64,000 nucleotides of DNA, taken from positions 3,162,001 through 3,226,000 of the forward strand of contig OZ243926.1 in assembly GCA_965213765.1 (NCBI GenBank), read 5' to 3'. Of the stretch, positions 33,620-41,915 are shown piece after piece; position 1 is the stretch's first letter; each line of letters begins with the position of its first letter. This DNA comes from JAJDXO01 sp965213765 (lineage in GTDB: Bacteria; Pseudomonadota; Alphaproteobacteria; Rhodospirillales; UBA2165). The notes below the pieces were generated by a model. That model searched no databases, was not told where the DNA came from, and saw nothing but the letters and a program-made list of their open reading frames with translations. The position numbers and the translations under genes were made by a program.

Positions 33620-34282
33620 ATGGCACTCAGAATTAATGACGAAGCGCCGGATTTCACGGCCGAATCGACAGAAGGCACGATCAATTTTCACGACTGGATT
33701 GGATCGGGCTGGGCGATCCTGTTCTCGCACCCCAAGGACTTTACGCCGATCTGCACCACCGAACTCGGCTATATGGCCGGACTGAAATCCGAATTCGACA
33801 GGCGTGGCTGCAAGGTCGTCGGTATAAGCGTCGACGGCGTCACCGAGCATGAAAGGTGGTCCGAGGACATCAAGAGTTCTCAGGGCAATGCGCTCAATTA
33901 CCCCCTTGTTGGCGATCCCGAGCTCAAGGTGGTCAAGGCGTATGACATGTTGCCGGCGGACACCGGAGACACGTCGGAAGGCCGGACGGCCGCCGACAAT
34001 GCCACGGCGCGATCCGTGTTCATCATCGGGCCCGACAAGAAGATCAAGGCGACGTTCACCTATCCGATGAGTTCGGGGCGGAACTTCGATGAAATTCTGC
34101 GCTTGCTGGATTCCATACAACTGACGGCGAACGAACAGGTTGCGACGCCGGTCAACTGGAATCCCGGTGAAGACGTTGTGATTCTGCCGGCTATCTCCGA
34201 CGAGCAGGCGAAAGAGAAGTACCCGGACGGCTGGAACGCGCCGCTCCCGTATCTCCGGTACGTTCCCGATCCCGGCAAGTAG
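33620..34282 (+). CDS. 1-Cys peroxiredoxin (Prx6 type)
   Basis: A 220-residue thiol peroxidase that reduces H2O2 and organic peroxides in the cytosol. The peroxidatic Cys45 lies in HPKDFTPICTTELG (37-50), and the conserved Thr and Arg of the active site are in that motif and in NATARSVFIIGP (about 132-143). The long C-terminal arm with TPVNWNPGEDVVILPAISDE and the end PYLRYVPDPGK is characteristic of the Prx6/AhpC-TSA 1-Cys class. Only one Cys besides Cys45 is seen (GCKVVG), not in a resolving position. GGAGGG five bases before ATG 33620 fixes the start. The length is the family norm. Confidence 0.92.
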   Translation: MALRINDEAPDFTAESTEGTINFHDWIGSGWAILFSHPKDFTPICTTELGYMAGLKSEFDRRGCKVVGISVDGVTEHERWSEDIKSSQGNALNYPLVGDPELKVVKAYDMLPADTGDTSEGRTAADNATARSVFIIGPDKKIKATFTYPMSSGRNFDEILRLLDSIQLTANEQVATPVNWNPGEDVVILPAISDEQAKEKYPDGWNAPLPYLRYVPDPGK

Positions 34283-34441
34283 CCGGTTCAACGCTATGAA
34301 CAAACGGCGGCCCTGCGGCATGGAGGGCCACTGTTCCCTATTTCGCGCCCGTGGATCCGGCCGGTCCGTCGCCGGTCAGGTCATTCAATCGTCATCTGAT
34401 TTTGCTCAATTGGCCATAAAGCGCTAAAAGTGGGGGATTCC

Positions 34442-35575
34442 GTGCATAAATCGCGGAGCCGGTCGCTATCCACGGAGCCATGCGTGGCTGATCAAGACGT
34501 ACAGCAGCCGACCGCGCACGGGCCGACGCCCGACACGGTCATTCTCGATCAATTTCCCGACCCGGTTATTTTGCTCAACCGGCAACGGGAGGTGCTGTTC
34601 GCAAATGCCGCCGCGGGCGACGTGCTGAGCGGGCGGCCCGCCGGGCGCGATCTGGCATTGTCCTTCCGGCACCCGGCGGTCCTCGAGATTGCCGATCGGG
34701 TGATCGAGACGGGCGGAAGCCTGACCGTGGATATTTCGGTTCCGTCCCCGGTGCAACGGAGCTTCCTGGTTCGCGCCTTTGCCCTGCACGACGAGGTGGG
34801 GGCAGCCATGCTGATTTTCGAAGATGTCACCGGTGCCCGGGCGGCCGAGAAGATGCGAGCCGATTTCGTCGCCAATGTCAGCCACGAGTTGCGCTCACCC
34901 ATCTCATCACTCGTCGGCTTCATCGAGACGCTGCGGGGCCCGGCGGCCGACGACGACGGCGCTCGGGAAAAGTTTCTTGCCATGATGGCCGAGGAAGCCC
35001 AGCGCATGTCTCGGCTAATCGATGACCTGCTGTCGCTGTCCCGGGTCGAAACCATGGAGCATATGCGCCCCGGCGATAAGCTGGATATCGGTATGGTGCT
35101 TCGTTCGACGGCGGAAATGCTGACGCAGCGCGCCGAAGAAAAGAACATGACGATCAAGGTGGATTGCGCCGCGAACCTGCCGTCGGTCATCGGCGACCAC
35201 GACGAACTGGTGCAGGTTTTTCACAACCTGTTCGATAACGCCGTCAAATACGGCCGGCAAGAGACGGTCGTGAAGGTCAAGGTTACCCCGGCGGTCCCGG
35301 TCCCGGGATCACGGGAACCCGGCCTATCCGTCTCCGTTACCGACGAGGGCGAAGGGATCGCACGGGAACACCTGGCCCGCCTCACGGAACGGTTTTATCG
35401 GGCCGACAAAGGGCGCTCCCGGGAGATGGGCGGGACCGGTCTCGGGCTGGCTATCGTCAAGCACATCGTCAACCGTCACCGGGGTCATTTGGCGATCCGG
35501 AGCGAAGTCGGGGAGGGCACCACGTTCACGGTGCATCTGCCCATCGAACCATACCCACAAACAGCCCAGGGTTAA
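34442..35575 (+). CDS. phoR: Phosphate regulon sensor histidine kinase without membrane segments
   Basis: A 377-residue kinase. A PAS domain spans about residues 30-125 (LDQFPDPVILLNRQREVLFA). HisKA follows with the phospho-accepting His in FVANVSHELRSPISSLVGFI (about 145), then HATPase with N box LFDNAVKYG, G1 box DEGEGIAREH and G2 box GGTGLGLAIVKHIV. No N-terminal transmembrane span is visible, unlike E. coli PhoR, so it should be soluble or peripheral and depend on PhoU/PstB contacts for signal input. GTG 34442 is chosen because GGGGGA precedes it by five bases. GTG 34430 is possible. It heads the phoR-pstSCAB-phoU-phoB series and phosphorylates PhoB on phosphate limitation. Confidence 0.88.
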   Translation: MHKSRSRSLSTEPCVADQDVQQPTAHGPTPDTVILDQFPDPVILLNRQREVLFANAAAGDVLSGRPAGRDLALSFRHPAVLEIADRVIETGGSLTVDISVPSPVQRSFLVRAFALHDEVGAAMLIFEDVTGARAAEKMRADFVANVSHELRSPISSLVGFIETLRGPAADDDGAREKFLAMMAEEAQRMSRLIDDLLSLSRVETMEHMRPGDKLDIGMVLRSTAEMLTQRAEEKNMTIKVDCAANLPSVIGDHDELVQVFHNLFDNAVKYGRQETVVKVKVTPAVPVPGSREPGLSVSVTDEGEGIAREHLARLTERFYRADKGRSREMGGTGLGLAIVKHIVNRHRGHLAIRSEVGEGTTFTVHLPIEPYPQTAQG

Positions 35576-35609
35576 CCGGAATAACACATTGAAATATAAT
35601 TATTTTTCA

Positions 35610-35638
35610 ATGTCATAAAAACGTAATGATAATATCAT
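35610..35638 (+). promoter_or_regulatory. Candidate Pho box upstream of pstS (three 7-mers)
   Basis: Three 7-base units spaced by exactly 4 bases resemble the PhoB half-site CTGTCAT: ATGTCAT (35610-35616), ACGTAAT (35621-35627) and ATATCAT (35632-35638), matching at 6, 4 and 5 of 7 positions. The 11-base period places them on one face of the helix. The site ends 94 bases before the pstS start. An AT-rich inverted repeat (ACATTGAAA 35586-35594 with TTTCAATGT 35605-35613) overlaps its left edge and may help end the phoR transcript. Confidence 0.65.
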
Positions 35639-35732
35639 AAAAGGTGCTCGGCCGGTTCCTAAAGTCGCGGCTCATCAGGCGTTAAACGCCATTGACCACG
35701 CGATCACAGGATCTCACAGGAGAGCGTCTATT

Positions 35733-36746
35733 ATGATGAGGAAGTCCTTCGTACTCGCCATCGCGGCCGTGACGGTCGCCTTCGCGGGTGTAGCGGAAGC
35801 CCGGAATCAGATTCGCATTGTCGGTTCGTCGACGGTTTTCCCGTTCTCGACGGCTGTCGCCGAAGCCTTCGGCAAGTCGACGAAATTTAAGACCCCGGTT
35901 GTCGAGAGCACCGGTTCAGGCGGCGGCATGAAGCTGTTCTGTGCCGGTATCGGCGTCAACCATCCCGACATCACCAACGCGTCCCGCCGGATCAAGAAGT
36001 CCGAGTTCGAGAAGTGCAAGGCGGCCGGCGTCGGCATCACCGAGGTGAAGGTCGGCTTTGACGGCATCGTTCTTGGCAGTTCCAAGAAGGCCCGGCCGAT
36101 GAGCTTGACCAAGGCCCAGATCTTCCTGGCCCTGGCCCACAAGGTTCCGCGGGCCGGCAAGCTGGTGGACAACCCCTACAAGAACTGGAGCGACATCGCC
36201 CCCGGTCTGCCGAACAGCAAAATTGAGGTTCTCGGCCCGCCCCCGACCTCCGGTACCCGCGACGCGTTCGTGGAGCTGGCCATGGAAGGCGGCTGCAAGG
36301 CCCTCCCGGCCGCCAAGGCCCTCGGCCTGGCCAAGAAGAAGTGCCACGCCATTCGCGAGGACGGCGCCTTCATCGAAGCCGGCGAGAACGACAACCTGAT
36401 TGTTCAGAAGCTCGAAGCCAACCCGGCGGCAATCGGCATGTTCGGGTTCAGCTTCCTCGATCAGAACTCCGACAAGATTCAGGGGGCCCGCGTTGATGGC
36501 GTTCAACCGACTTTCGAAAACATTGCCTCCGGCAAGTACGCCGTCTCCCGCTCCCTGTTCTTCTACGTCAAGCAACAGCACGTCGGCACGATCCCCGGCA
36601 TCAAGGAGTACGTGAACGAGTTCACCTCCGAGAAGGCTTGGGGTCCGGACGGATATCTGGTCGACAAGGGCCTGATCCCGCTTCCCGACGCCGACCGCAA
36701 GAAAATCATGACCAGCGCGCGCGGCCTCGCACCGTTGAGCATGTAG
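35733..36746 (+). CDS. pstS: Phosphate-binding protein of the Pst transporter
   Basis: A 337-residue periplasmic phosphate receptor. A Sec signal covers about 1-23 (MMRKSFVLAIAAVTVAFAGV, cleavage near AEA). The phosphate-binding segments are IVGSSTVFPFSTAVAEAF, VESTGSGGGMKLFCAG and GPPPTSGTRDAFVELA, the alphaproteobacterial form of PstS. AGGAGA lies nine bases before ATG 35733. A second ATG follows at once. Unlike E. coli PstS, it has three to four Cys residues (for example CAGIG, EKCKAAG, GGCKAL, KKCHAI) that could form disulfides in the periplasm. A perfect 10-bp stem-loop follows seven bases after the stop. Confidence 0.93.
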   Translation: MMRKSFVLAIAAVTVAFAGVAEARNQIRIVGSSTVFPFSTAVAEAFGKSTKFKTPVVESTGSGGGMKLFCAGIGVNHPDITNASRRIKKSEFEKCKAAGVGITEVKVGFDGIVLGSSKKARPMSLTKAQIFLALAHKVPRAGKLVDNPYKNWSDIAPGLPNSKIEVLGPPPTSGTRDAFVELAMEGGCKALPAAKALGLAKKKCHAIREDGAFIEAGENDNLIVQKLEANPAAIGMFGFSFLDQNSDKIQGARVDGVQPTFENIASGKYAVSRSLFFYVKQQHVGTIPGIKEYVNEFTSEKAWGPDGYLVDKGLIPLPDADRKKIMTSARGLAPLSM

Positions 36747-36753
36747 CAGATTT

Positions 36754-36786
36754 CGGGGCGGTGACAGGTAGTGTGCCACCGCCCCG
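36754..36786 (+). promoter_or_regulatory. Intercistronic stem-loop between pstS and pstC
   Basis: CGGGGCGGTG (36754-36763) pairs perfectly with CACCGCCCCG (36777-36786) across 13 bases. There is no U-run, and pstC lies 104 bases further on. It likely protects the pstS message or reduces read-through into pstC. Confidence 0.7.
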
Positions 36787-36890
36787 GACCTCCCCCAAAC
36801 CCGGGCGCGACCCGGAAATACATACAAGAAAATGTGCCGCCAAACGAAATGCGTACATTGCCCCAAGCGCCGAGGATCAGGGATTAGGAC

Positions 36891-38273
36891 GTGAACACCG
36901 TTATTCTTCTAATCGCGATCCTCGGTTTAACGGCATACGGTTATCAGATTGGCCGCCGCCGGGCCCTCGGTACCGTGAACGGCGAACGCCGCCGGCTTCA
37001 TTCCCTGCCGGAATATCACGGCGCTTATGTCGCGCTTTGGTGCCTTGTTCCCGTCGTGATTATCGTCTTTGCATGGCTGTCGTTCGAGACGACCATCATC
37101 AACGGCATGCTTGTCAATTCGCTGCCTGCTGAGCAGCAGGCGCTCCCCGGATCTCAACTGGGGCTGCTTCTCAACGAGATCGCAAATATTGCCGCCGGCA
37201 CCCGGCAGGGGGCGGATATCGATCCGTATAAGATTGCCGCCGCCCGGCAATATTCCAATTTGAGTCTGGTGAGCACCGGGCTTCAGGTCGTTCTCGTGCT
37301 GATTGCGGGCGGGGTGGGATTGGCGCTGGCAAAGGGTCAAATTTCAGCTCGATTCCGCAGCCGGCACAGTGTCGAGCGAATGATCATGATTATGCTGGTC
37401 ATCTGCTCCACCATCGCGATTTTGACAACCATCGGCATCGTTCTGTCCTTGATCTTCGAAGCCGTGCGCTTCTTTTCCAAGGTCTCGGCCATCGAGTTCC
37501 TGTTTGGTCTTCACTGGAGTCCCCAGACCGCTCTGCGGGCGGACCAGGTGGGCTCGACCGGTGCGTTCGGCGCGGTGCCGATATTCACCGGCACGCTGCT
37601 GATTACGATGATCTCCATGCTCGTCGCCGTGCCGATCGGTCTAATGTCGGCGATCTATATGGCGGAGTATGCGACGCCCAAGGTTCGAGGCATTGTGAAG
37701 CCTTTACTTGAGATACTCGCCGGCGTCCCAACAGTCGTATACGGATTTTTCGCGGCCCTCACCGTCGGTCCCTTTATTCGCGATTTTGGCGATAGCGTCG
37801 GGCTCTCCGTTGCGTCCGAGAGCGCGCTGGCGGCCGGGTTGGTCATGGGGATCATGATCATACCCTTCGTCTCGTCGCTATCGGACGACATCATAAATGC
37901 CGTACCGCAATCGCTGCGTGATGGTGCTTATGCCGTCGGCGCAACCAAATCGGAGACCGTCAAACAGGTCGTCATTCCGGCCGCGTTGCCGGGAATCGTT
38001 GGCAGCGTCCTGTTGGCCGTAAGCCGGGCCATTGGTGAGACCATGATCGTGGTTATGGCGGCCGGCCTGTCGGCTAATCTCACGGCGAATCCGTTGGAAG
38101 CCGTAACCACCGTTACCGTGCAGATCGTTACCCTGCTCGTTGGCGACCAGGAGTTCGACAGCGCCAAGACATTGGCGGCATTCGCCCTCGGTCTGGTGCT
38201 CTTCATCGTCACCCTGTGTCTCAACGTGATCGCGCTGACGGTGGTGCGTAAATACCGGGAAAAATATGACTGA
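36891..38273 (+). CDS. pstC: Phosphate ABC transporter permease PstC (long form)
   Basis: A 460-residue membrane protein. The C-terminal 270 residues form the PstC core with about six spans and the docking loop ALRDGAYAVGATKSETVKQV-like segment (AVPQSLRDGAYAVGATKSET). The N-terminal 190 residues are an extension seen in alphaproteobacterial PstC. It comprises a first span (NTVILLIAILGLTAYGYQIG), a short cytosolic stretch, a second span, and a periplasmic segment with LNEIANIAAGTRQGADIDPY before a third span. GTG 36891 starts it. It pairs with PstA in the membrane channel. Its last eight bases overlap pstA. Confidence 0.92.
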   Translation: MNTVILLIAILGLTAYGYQIGRRRALGTVNGERRRLHSLPEYHGAYVALWCLVPVVIIVFAWLSFETTIINGMLVNSLPAEQQALPGSQLGLLLNEIANIAAGTRQGADIDPYKIAAARQYSNLSLVSTGLQVVLVLIAGGVGLALAKGQISARFRSRHSVERMIMIMLVICSTIAILTTIGIVLSLIFEAVRFFSKVSAIEFLFGLHWSPQTALRADQVGSTGAFGAVPIFTGTLLITMISMLVAVPIGLMSAIYMAEYATPKVRGIVKPLLEILAGVPTVVYGFFAALTVGPFIRDFGDSVGLSVASESALAAGLVMGIMIIPFVSSLSDDIINAVPQSLRDGAYAVGATKSETVKQVVIPAALPGIVGSVLLAVSRAIGETMIVVMAAGLSANLTANPLEAVTTVTVQIVTLLVGDQEFDSAKTLAAFALGLVLFIVTLCLNVIALTVVRKYREKYD

Positions 38274-39567
38274 TCAGGTTGTCGATATCCGGGCGCTGAA
38301 ACCCGATCTCTCCCCGGAGCGCATAAGTCGCCGCTACGCCGCGGAGCGCAGGTTTCGCCTGTATGGCCTGATTGCCATTGCGGTGGCGATATTCATGCTC
38401 GCATTGCTGATGGTTGTGATTATCTCGAAGGGTTACTCGGCGTTCGTTCAAACGCACATATTGGTCGAGGTGACATTTGACCGCGACGTGATTGATCCGG
38501 ACAACACCAACGACCCGGAGGTTATTTCGCAGGCCAATTTCCGAGGCATCGCACGAGGCGCAATTCGGAGGATGTTTCCGGAGGTGACCAGCCGTCGGGA
38601 CCGACGACAGCTCTACCGCATATTCAGTTCCGAGATTGGTTTCCAATTGATGCGGATGGCGCGGGACGACCCATCGGTGATTGGTACGACCAAGCAGGTC
38701 TGGTTCAAGGCGGGAGCCGACATCGACATGCTCACCAAGGGGTTCGTCGACCGAGATGAGCCGGAAGCCAATCGCCGGGTAAACGACAAGAGCCTGGGTT
38801 GGTATGACCGATTGGACGAACAGCAGCTCGTATCACGGCGGTTCAACACGACCTTCTTCACTACCGCCGACAGCCGCGAGCCCGAGCAGGCAGGTATATT
38901 GGGGGCGCTCGTCGGGTCATTTCTGACCCTCGCGGTTACCCTCGTCCTGGTGTTTCCTGTCGGCGTGTCGGCTGCGGTTTATCTCGAGGAATTCGCACCG
39001 AAGAACAAATGGACCGACATTATCGAGGTCAATATCAACAACCTCGCGGCCGTACCTTCCATTGTCTTCGGATTGTTGGGCCTCGCGGTGTTCCTGAACT
39101 TCTTTGCGCTACCCCGTTCGGCGCCGCTCGTCGGCGGCATCGTGCTGGCCCTGATGACCCTGCCGACCATCATCATCGCCAGCCGTTCGGCCATCATGGC
39201 CGTTCCGCCTTCGATTAGAGAAGCTGCGCTGGGTGTCGGGGCCAGCCACATGCAGACGGTTGCGCATCACGTGCTTCCCTTGGCGCTGCCGGGCATGCTG
39301 ACCGGAACGATCATCGGCATGGCGCGCGCGTTGGGGGAAACGGCACCCCTGCTGATGATCGGTATGGTCGCCTTCATTGTCGATATACCGGGAAGCATCA
39401 CGGATGCGTCCACCGTTCTCCCCGTGCAGGTCTTTCTTTGGGCCGATGCGCCGGAGAGAGCGTTTGTTGAGCGTACATCTGCGGCAACGCTTGTACTGCT
39501 CGTGTTTCTCGTCGCTATGAATCTTGCGGCAATTTTACTAAGAAAGAAGTTCGAGAGGCGTTGGTAG
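38266..39567 (+). CDS. pstA: Phosphate ABC transporter permease PstA (with N-terminal DUF3333-type domain)
   Basis: A 433-residue membrane protein. The first 190 residues contain one span (LYGLIAIAVAIFMLALLMVV) and a large periplasmic domain with HILVEVTFDRDVIDPDNTND, the DUF3333-type extension common in alphaproteobacteria. The permease core follows from about residue 205, with the docking loop SIREAALGVGASHMQTVAHH and GMARALGETAPLLMIGMVAF. It overlaps pstC by eight bases and pstB follows after one base. The extended periplasmic domains of PstA and PstC probably interact with each other or with PstS. Confidence 0.93.
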   Translation: MTDQVVDIRALKPDLSPERISRRYAAERRFRLYGLIAIAVAIFMLALLMVVIISKGYSAFVQTHILVEVTFDRDVIDPDNTNDPEVISQANFRGIARGAIRRMFPEVTSRRDRRQLYRIFSSEIGFQLMRMARDDPSVIGTTKQVWFKAGADIDMLTKGFVDRDEPEANRRVNDKSLGWYDRLDEQQLVSRRFNTTFFTTADSREPEQAGILGALVGSFLTLAVTLVLVFPVGVSAAVYLEEFAPKNKWTDIIEVNINNLAAVPSIVFGLLGLAVFLNFFALPRSAPLVGGIVLALMTLPTIIIASRSAIMAVPPSIREAALGVGASHMQTVAHHVLPLALPGMLTGTIIGMARALGETAPLLMIGMVAFIVDIPGSITDASTVLPVQVFLWADAPERAFVERTSAATLVLLVFLVAMNLAAILLRKKFERRW

Positions 39568-39568
39568 A

Positions 39569-40384
39569 ATGGAAAACGCAGCGATGGCTCTGGACTCACC
39601 AGTGAACGATGAACCGGCGATCACCGAGGAAACGAAGGTGTCGGCCAAAGATGTTGGCGTCTTTTACGGAGAAGCGAATGCGCTCCGCGACGTGAATATC
39701 GATTTCAGGGTTAATCAGGTCACCTCGCTAATTGGTCCGTCAGGTTGCGGAAAATCGACCTTTATTCGATGCCTCAACCGGATGAATGACACCATCGATT
39801 CATGCCGGGTTGTCGGTTCCATCATCATGGATGGCCGTGACATTTACTCAAAAGATGTCGATCCGGTGGAACTGCGGGCACGTGTGGGGATGGTGTTCCA
39901 GAAACCAAATCCGTTTCCGAAGTCCATTTATGACAATATCGCCTATGGACCCCGTATTCATGGCATGGCCTCTCGCGGCGGCGAACTCGACGCCATTGTC
40001 GAAGGCAGCCTCCGGTCAGCGGGTCTTTGGGACGAGGTAAGGGACCGTCTCGCCGAACCCGGCACGGGACTCTCCGGCGGCCAGCAGCAGCGGCTGTGTA
40101 TTGCCCGGGCCATTGCCGTATCGCCCGAAGTAATCCTCATGGACGAGCCGTGCTCGTCCCTCGATCCCATCGCCACGGCGAAGATCGAGGAATTGATCGA
40201 TGAGTTGAGACAGAACTACACGATCGTCATCGTGACCCACTCCATGCAGCAGGCTGCCCGGGTGTCGCAGAGAACAGCGTTCTTTCATCTCGGGAACCTG
40301 GTCGAGCAGGGCGACACCGAGCACATCTTTACAAACCCCGATGACGACCGGACCAAGGCCTACATCACCGGGCGAATCGGTTGA
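39569..40384 (+). CDS. pstB: Phosphate ABC transporter ATPase
   Basis: A 271-residue cytosolic ATPase. Walker A is GPSGCGKSTFIRCLNRMND, the Q-loop region is GMVFQKPNPFPKSIYDNIAY, the signature is GLSGGQQQRLCIARAIAV, Walker B is VILMDEPCSSLDPIATAK and the switch is IVIVTHSMQQAARVSQRTAF, all diagnostic of PstB. The first 30 residues are an acidic leader before VSAKDVGVFYGEANALRDVN. It starts one base after the pstA stop. It drives phosphate import and takes part in signalling to PhoR with PhoU. Confidence 0.95.
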   Translation: MENAAMALDSPVNDEPAITEETKVSAKDVGVFYGEANALRDVNIDFRVNQVTSLIGPSGCGKSTFIRCLNRMNDTIDSCRVVGSIIMDGRDIYSKDVDPVELRARVGMVFQKPNPFPKSIYDNIAYGPRIHGMASRGGELDAIVEGSLRSAGLWDEVRDRLAEPGTGLSGGQQQRLCIARAIAVSPEVILMDEPCSSLDPIATAKIEELIDELRQNYTIVIVTHSMQQAARVSQRTAFFHLGNLVEQGDTEHIFTNPDDDRTKAYITGRIG

Positions 40385-40406
40385 CGGATACGGGGGAGTT
40401 TGGCCG

Positions 40407-41135
40407 ATGAACGAAGAACATATCGTCAGCAGTTACGATGAGGATCTGGAAAGGCTGGACAACCTGATCGCCGAGATGGGGGGGCTGGCCGAAGCGCATC
40501 TCGCCGACTCCATTGATGCCTTAATCCGGTTTGATACCGAGACTGCCAATCGGATCGTCTCCGATGACCAGAAAATTGACGATCTGGAGACCGAGGTGGA
40601 CAAACTCGCCGTGCAGGTTGTCGCCCTCCGTCAGCCCATGGCCGACGACCTTCGCGTGGTGATCACCGCGTTGAAAATCGCATCCAATATTGAACGGATC
40701 GGGGACTACGCCAAGAATATTTCCAAGCGGACCATGACGCTGGCCAAGACCCCGACCATCGGGTCTTCGGTAAATACCATCGCCCGCATGGGCGGCGTGG
40801 TTCAGGGGATGATCAAGAACGTGCTCGATGCCTATGTGGCCCGCGACGCCGACAAGGCGGCGGACGTCCGCCGCCGGGACGAGGAAGTGGACCAGATCCA
40901 CTCCAGCCTGTTCCGGGAACTCTTGACTTACATGATGGAAGATCCGCGGAAGATAGGAACATGCACACACCTTCTATTTATCGCCAAGAATGTCGAACGG
41001 ATCGGCGATCACGTAACCAGCATCGCCGAGCAGATTCACTTTATGGTCCACGGGACCTTCCCGTCCGATGACCGGCCCAAGGGAGACAGCTCAAGCTTCA
41101 CCGTCGTCGAAACAACCGGCGGGTCCGACGGCTGA
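40407..41135 (+). CDS. phoU: Phosphate signalling protein PhoU
   Basis: A 242-residue, all-helical regulator with the two PhoU repeats: VDKLAVQVVALRQPMADDLR and ALKIASNIERIGDYAKNISK in the first half, and LLFIAKNVERIGDHVTSIAE in the second. The ERIGD motifs hold the metal-binding residues. GGGGGAG precedes ATG 40407 by nine bases. It ends 13 bases before phoB. It represses PhoR kinase activity when phosphate is plentiful, via contact with PstB and PhoR. With a soluble PhoR here, this link is probably the main sensory route. The C-terminal 20 residues are a disordered Ser/Asp/Gly tail. Confidence 0.94.
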   Translation: MNEEHIVSSYDEDLERLDNLIAEMGGLAEAHLADSIDALIRFDTETANRIVSDDQKIDDLETEVDKLAVQVVALRQPMADDLRVVITALKIASNIERIGDYAKNISKRTMTLAKTPTIGSSVNTIARMGGVVQGMIKNVLDAYVARDADKAADVRRRDEEVDQIHSSLFRELLTYMMEDPRKIGTCTHLLFIAKNVERIGDHVTSIAEQIHFMVHGTFPSDDRPKGDSSSFTVVETTGGSDG

Positions 41136-41148
41136 CGCGAGGTTGAAT

Positions 41149-41841
41149 GTGAAACCCCTTGTCCTGATCGTTGAAGACGAACCGCCTCTCGTAGAGGTGC
41201 TGCGATACAACTTCCAGAGCGCCGGTTTCGATACGCTGACCACAATGGACGGCGAGGAAGCCTTGATCATGGTCGAGGAGGAAAGCCCCGACCTGATCGT
41301 GCTCGATTGGATGCTGCCCGGCCTGTCGGGGATCGAGGTTTGCCGGACGATCCGGGAGCGGCGGAAAACCCGGGCGACACCGATCATCATGCTAACGGCC
41401 CGCGGCGAGGAAGGTGACCGGATTCGCGGTCTCGATGCCGGCGCCGACGACTACGTGGTCAAGCCGTTTTCGCCCAACGAGTTGGTGGCCCGGGCCCGCG
41501 CGGTTATCCGGCGTACCCGCCCGGCGCTGGCCGAAGAGGTGCTCAATTATGGCGGCGTCGAGATGGACCTCGCCGCCCATAAGGTACGCCGCGACGGCCG
41601 ATCGATCCATCTGGGCCCGACCGAATACCGGCTGCTGCGGGTGTTGTTGGAACGCCCCACCCGGGTATTTTCCCGCGAGCAACTTCTGGACGCGGCCTGG
41701 GGCCGGGATGTTTACGTCGAGGAACGTACCGTTGACGTCCATATTCGCCGCCTGCGTGCGGCCTTGAACGGAGCGGGAGAGGTCGACCTCATCCGCACGG
41801 TCCGCGGCGGCGGCTACGCCATCGACGCCAGGACGAATTAA
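41149..41841 (+). CDS. phoB: Phosphate regulon response regulator PhoB
   Basis: A 230-residue OmpR-type response regulator. The receiver domain (1 to about 120) has the acidic pair in LVLIVEDEPPLVEVLRYNF, phospho-Asp in LIVLDWMLPGLSGIEVCRTI and Lys in DDYVVKPFSPNELVARARAV. The winged-helix DNA-binding domain is about 130-230, with LGPTEYRLLRVLLERPTRVF and RTVDVHIRRLRAALN. GTG 41149 is the start by GAGG at seven bases. The open frame extends into phoU but is not needed. It binds Pho boxes such as that at 35610-35638. Confidence 0.94.
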   Translation: MKPLVLIVEDEPPLVEVLRYNFQSAGFDTLTTMDGEEALIMVEEESPDLIVLDWMLPGLSGIEVCRTIRERRKTRATPIIMLTARGEEGDRIRGLDAGADDYVVKPFSPNELVARARAVIRRTRPALAEEVLNYGGVEMDLAAHKVRRDGRSIHLGPTEYRLLRVLLERPTRVFSREQLLDAAWGRDVYVEERTVDVHIRRLRAALNGAGEVDLIRTVRGGGYAIDARTN

Positions 41842-41915
41842 TCGGCAACCTGATTGGCGAACCAGGACACGAACCTTTCATTTTGCCTGCCGGCGATGGG
41901 CGCTAGGCTTCCGCC

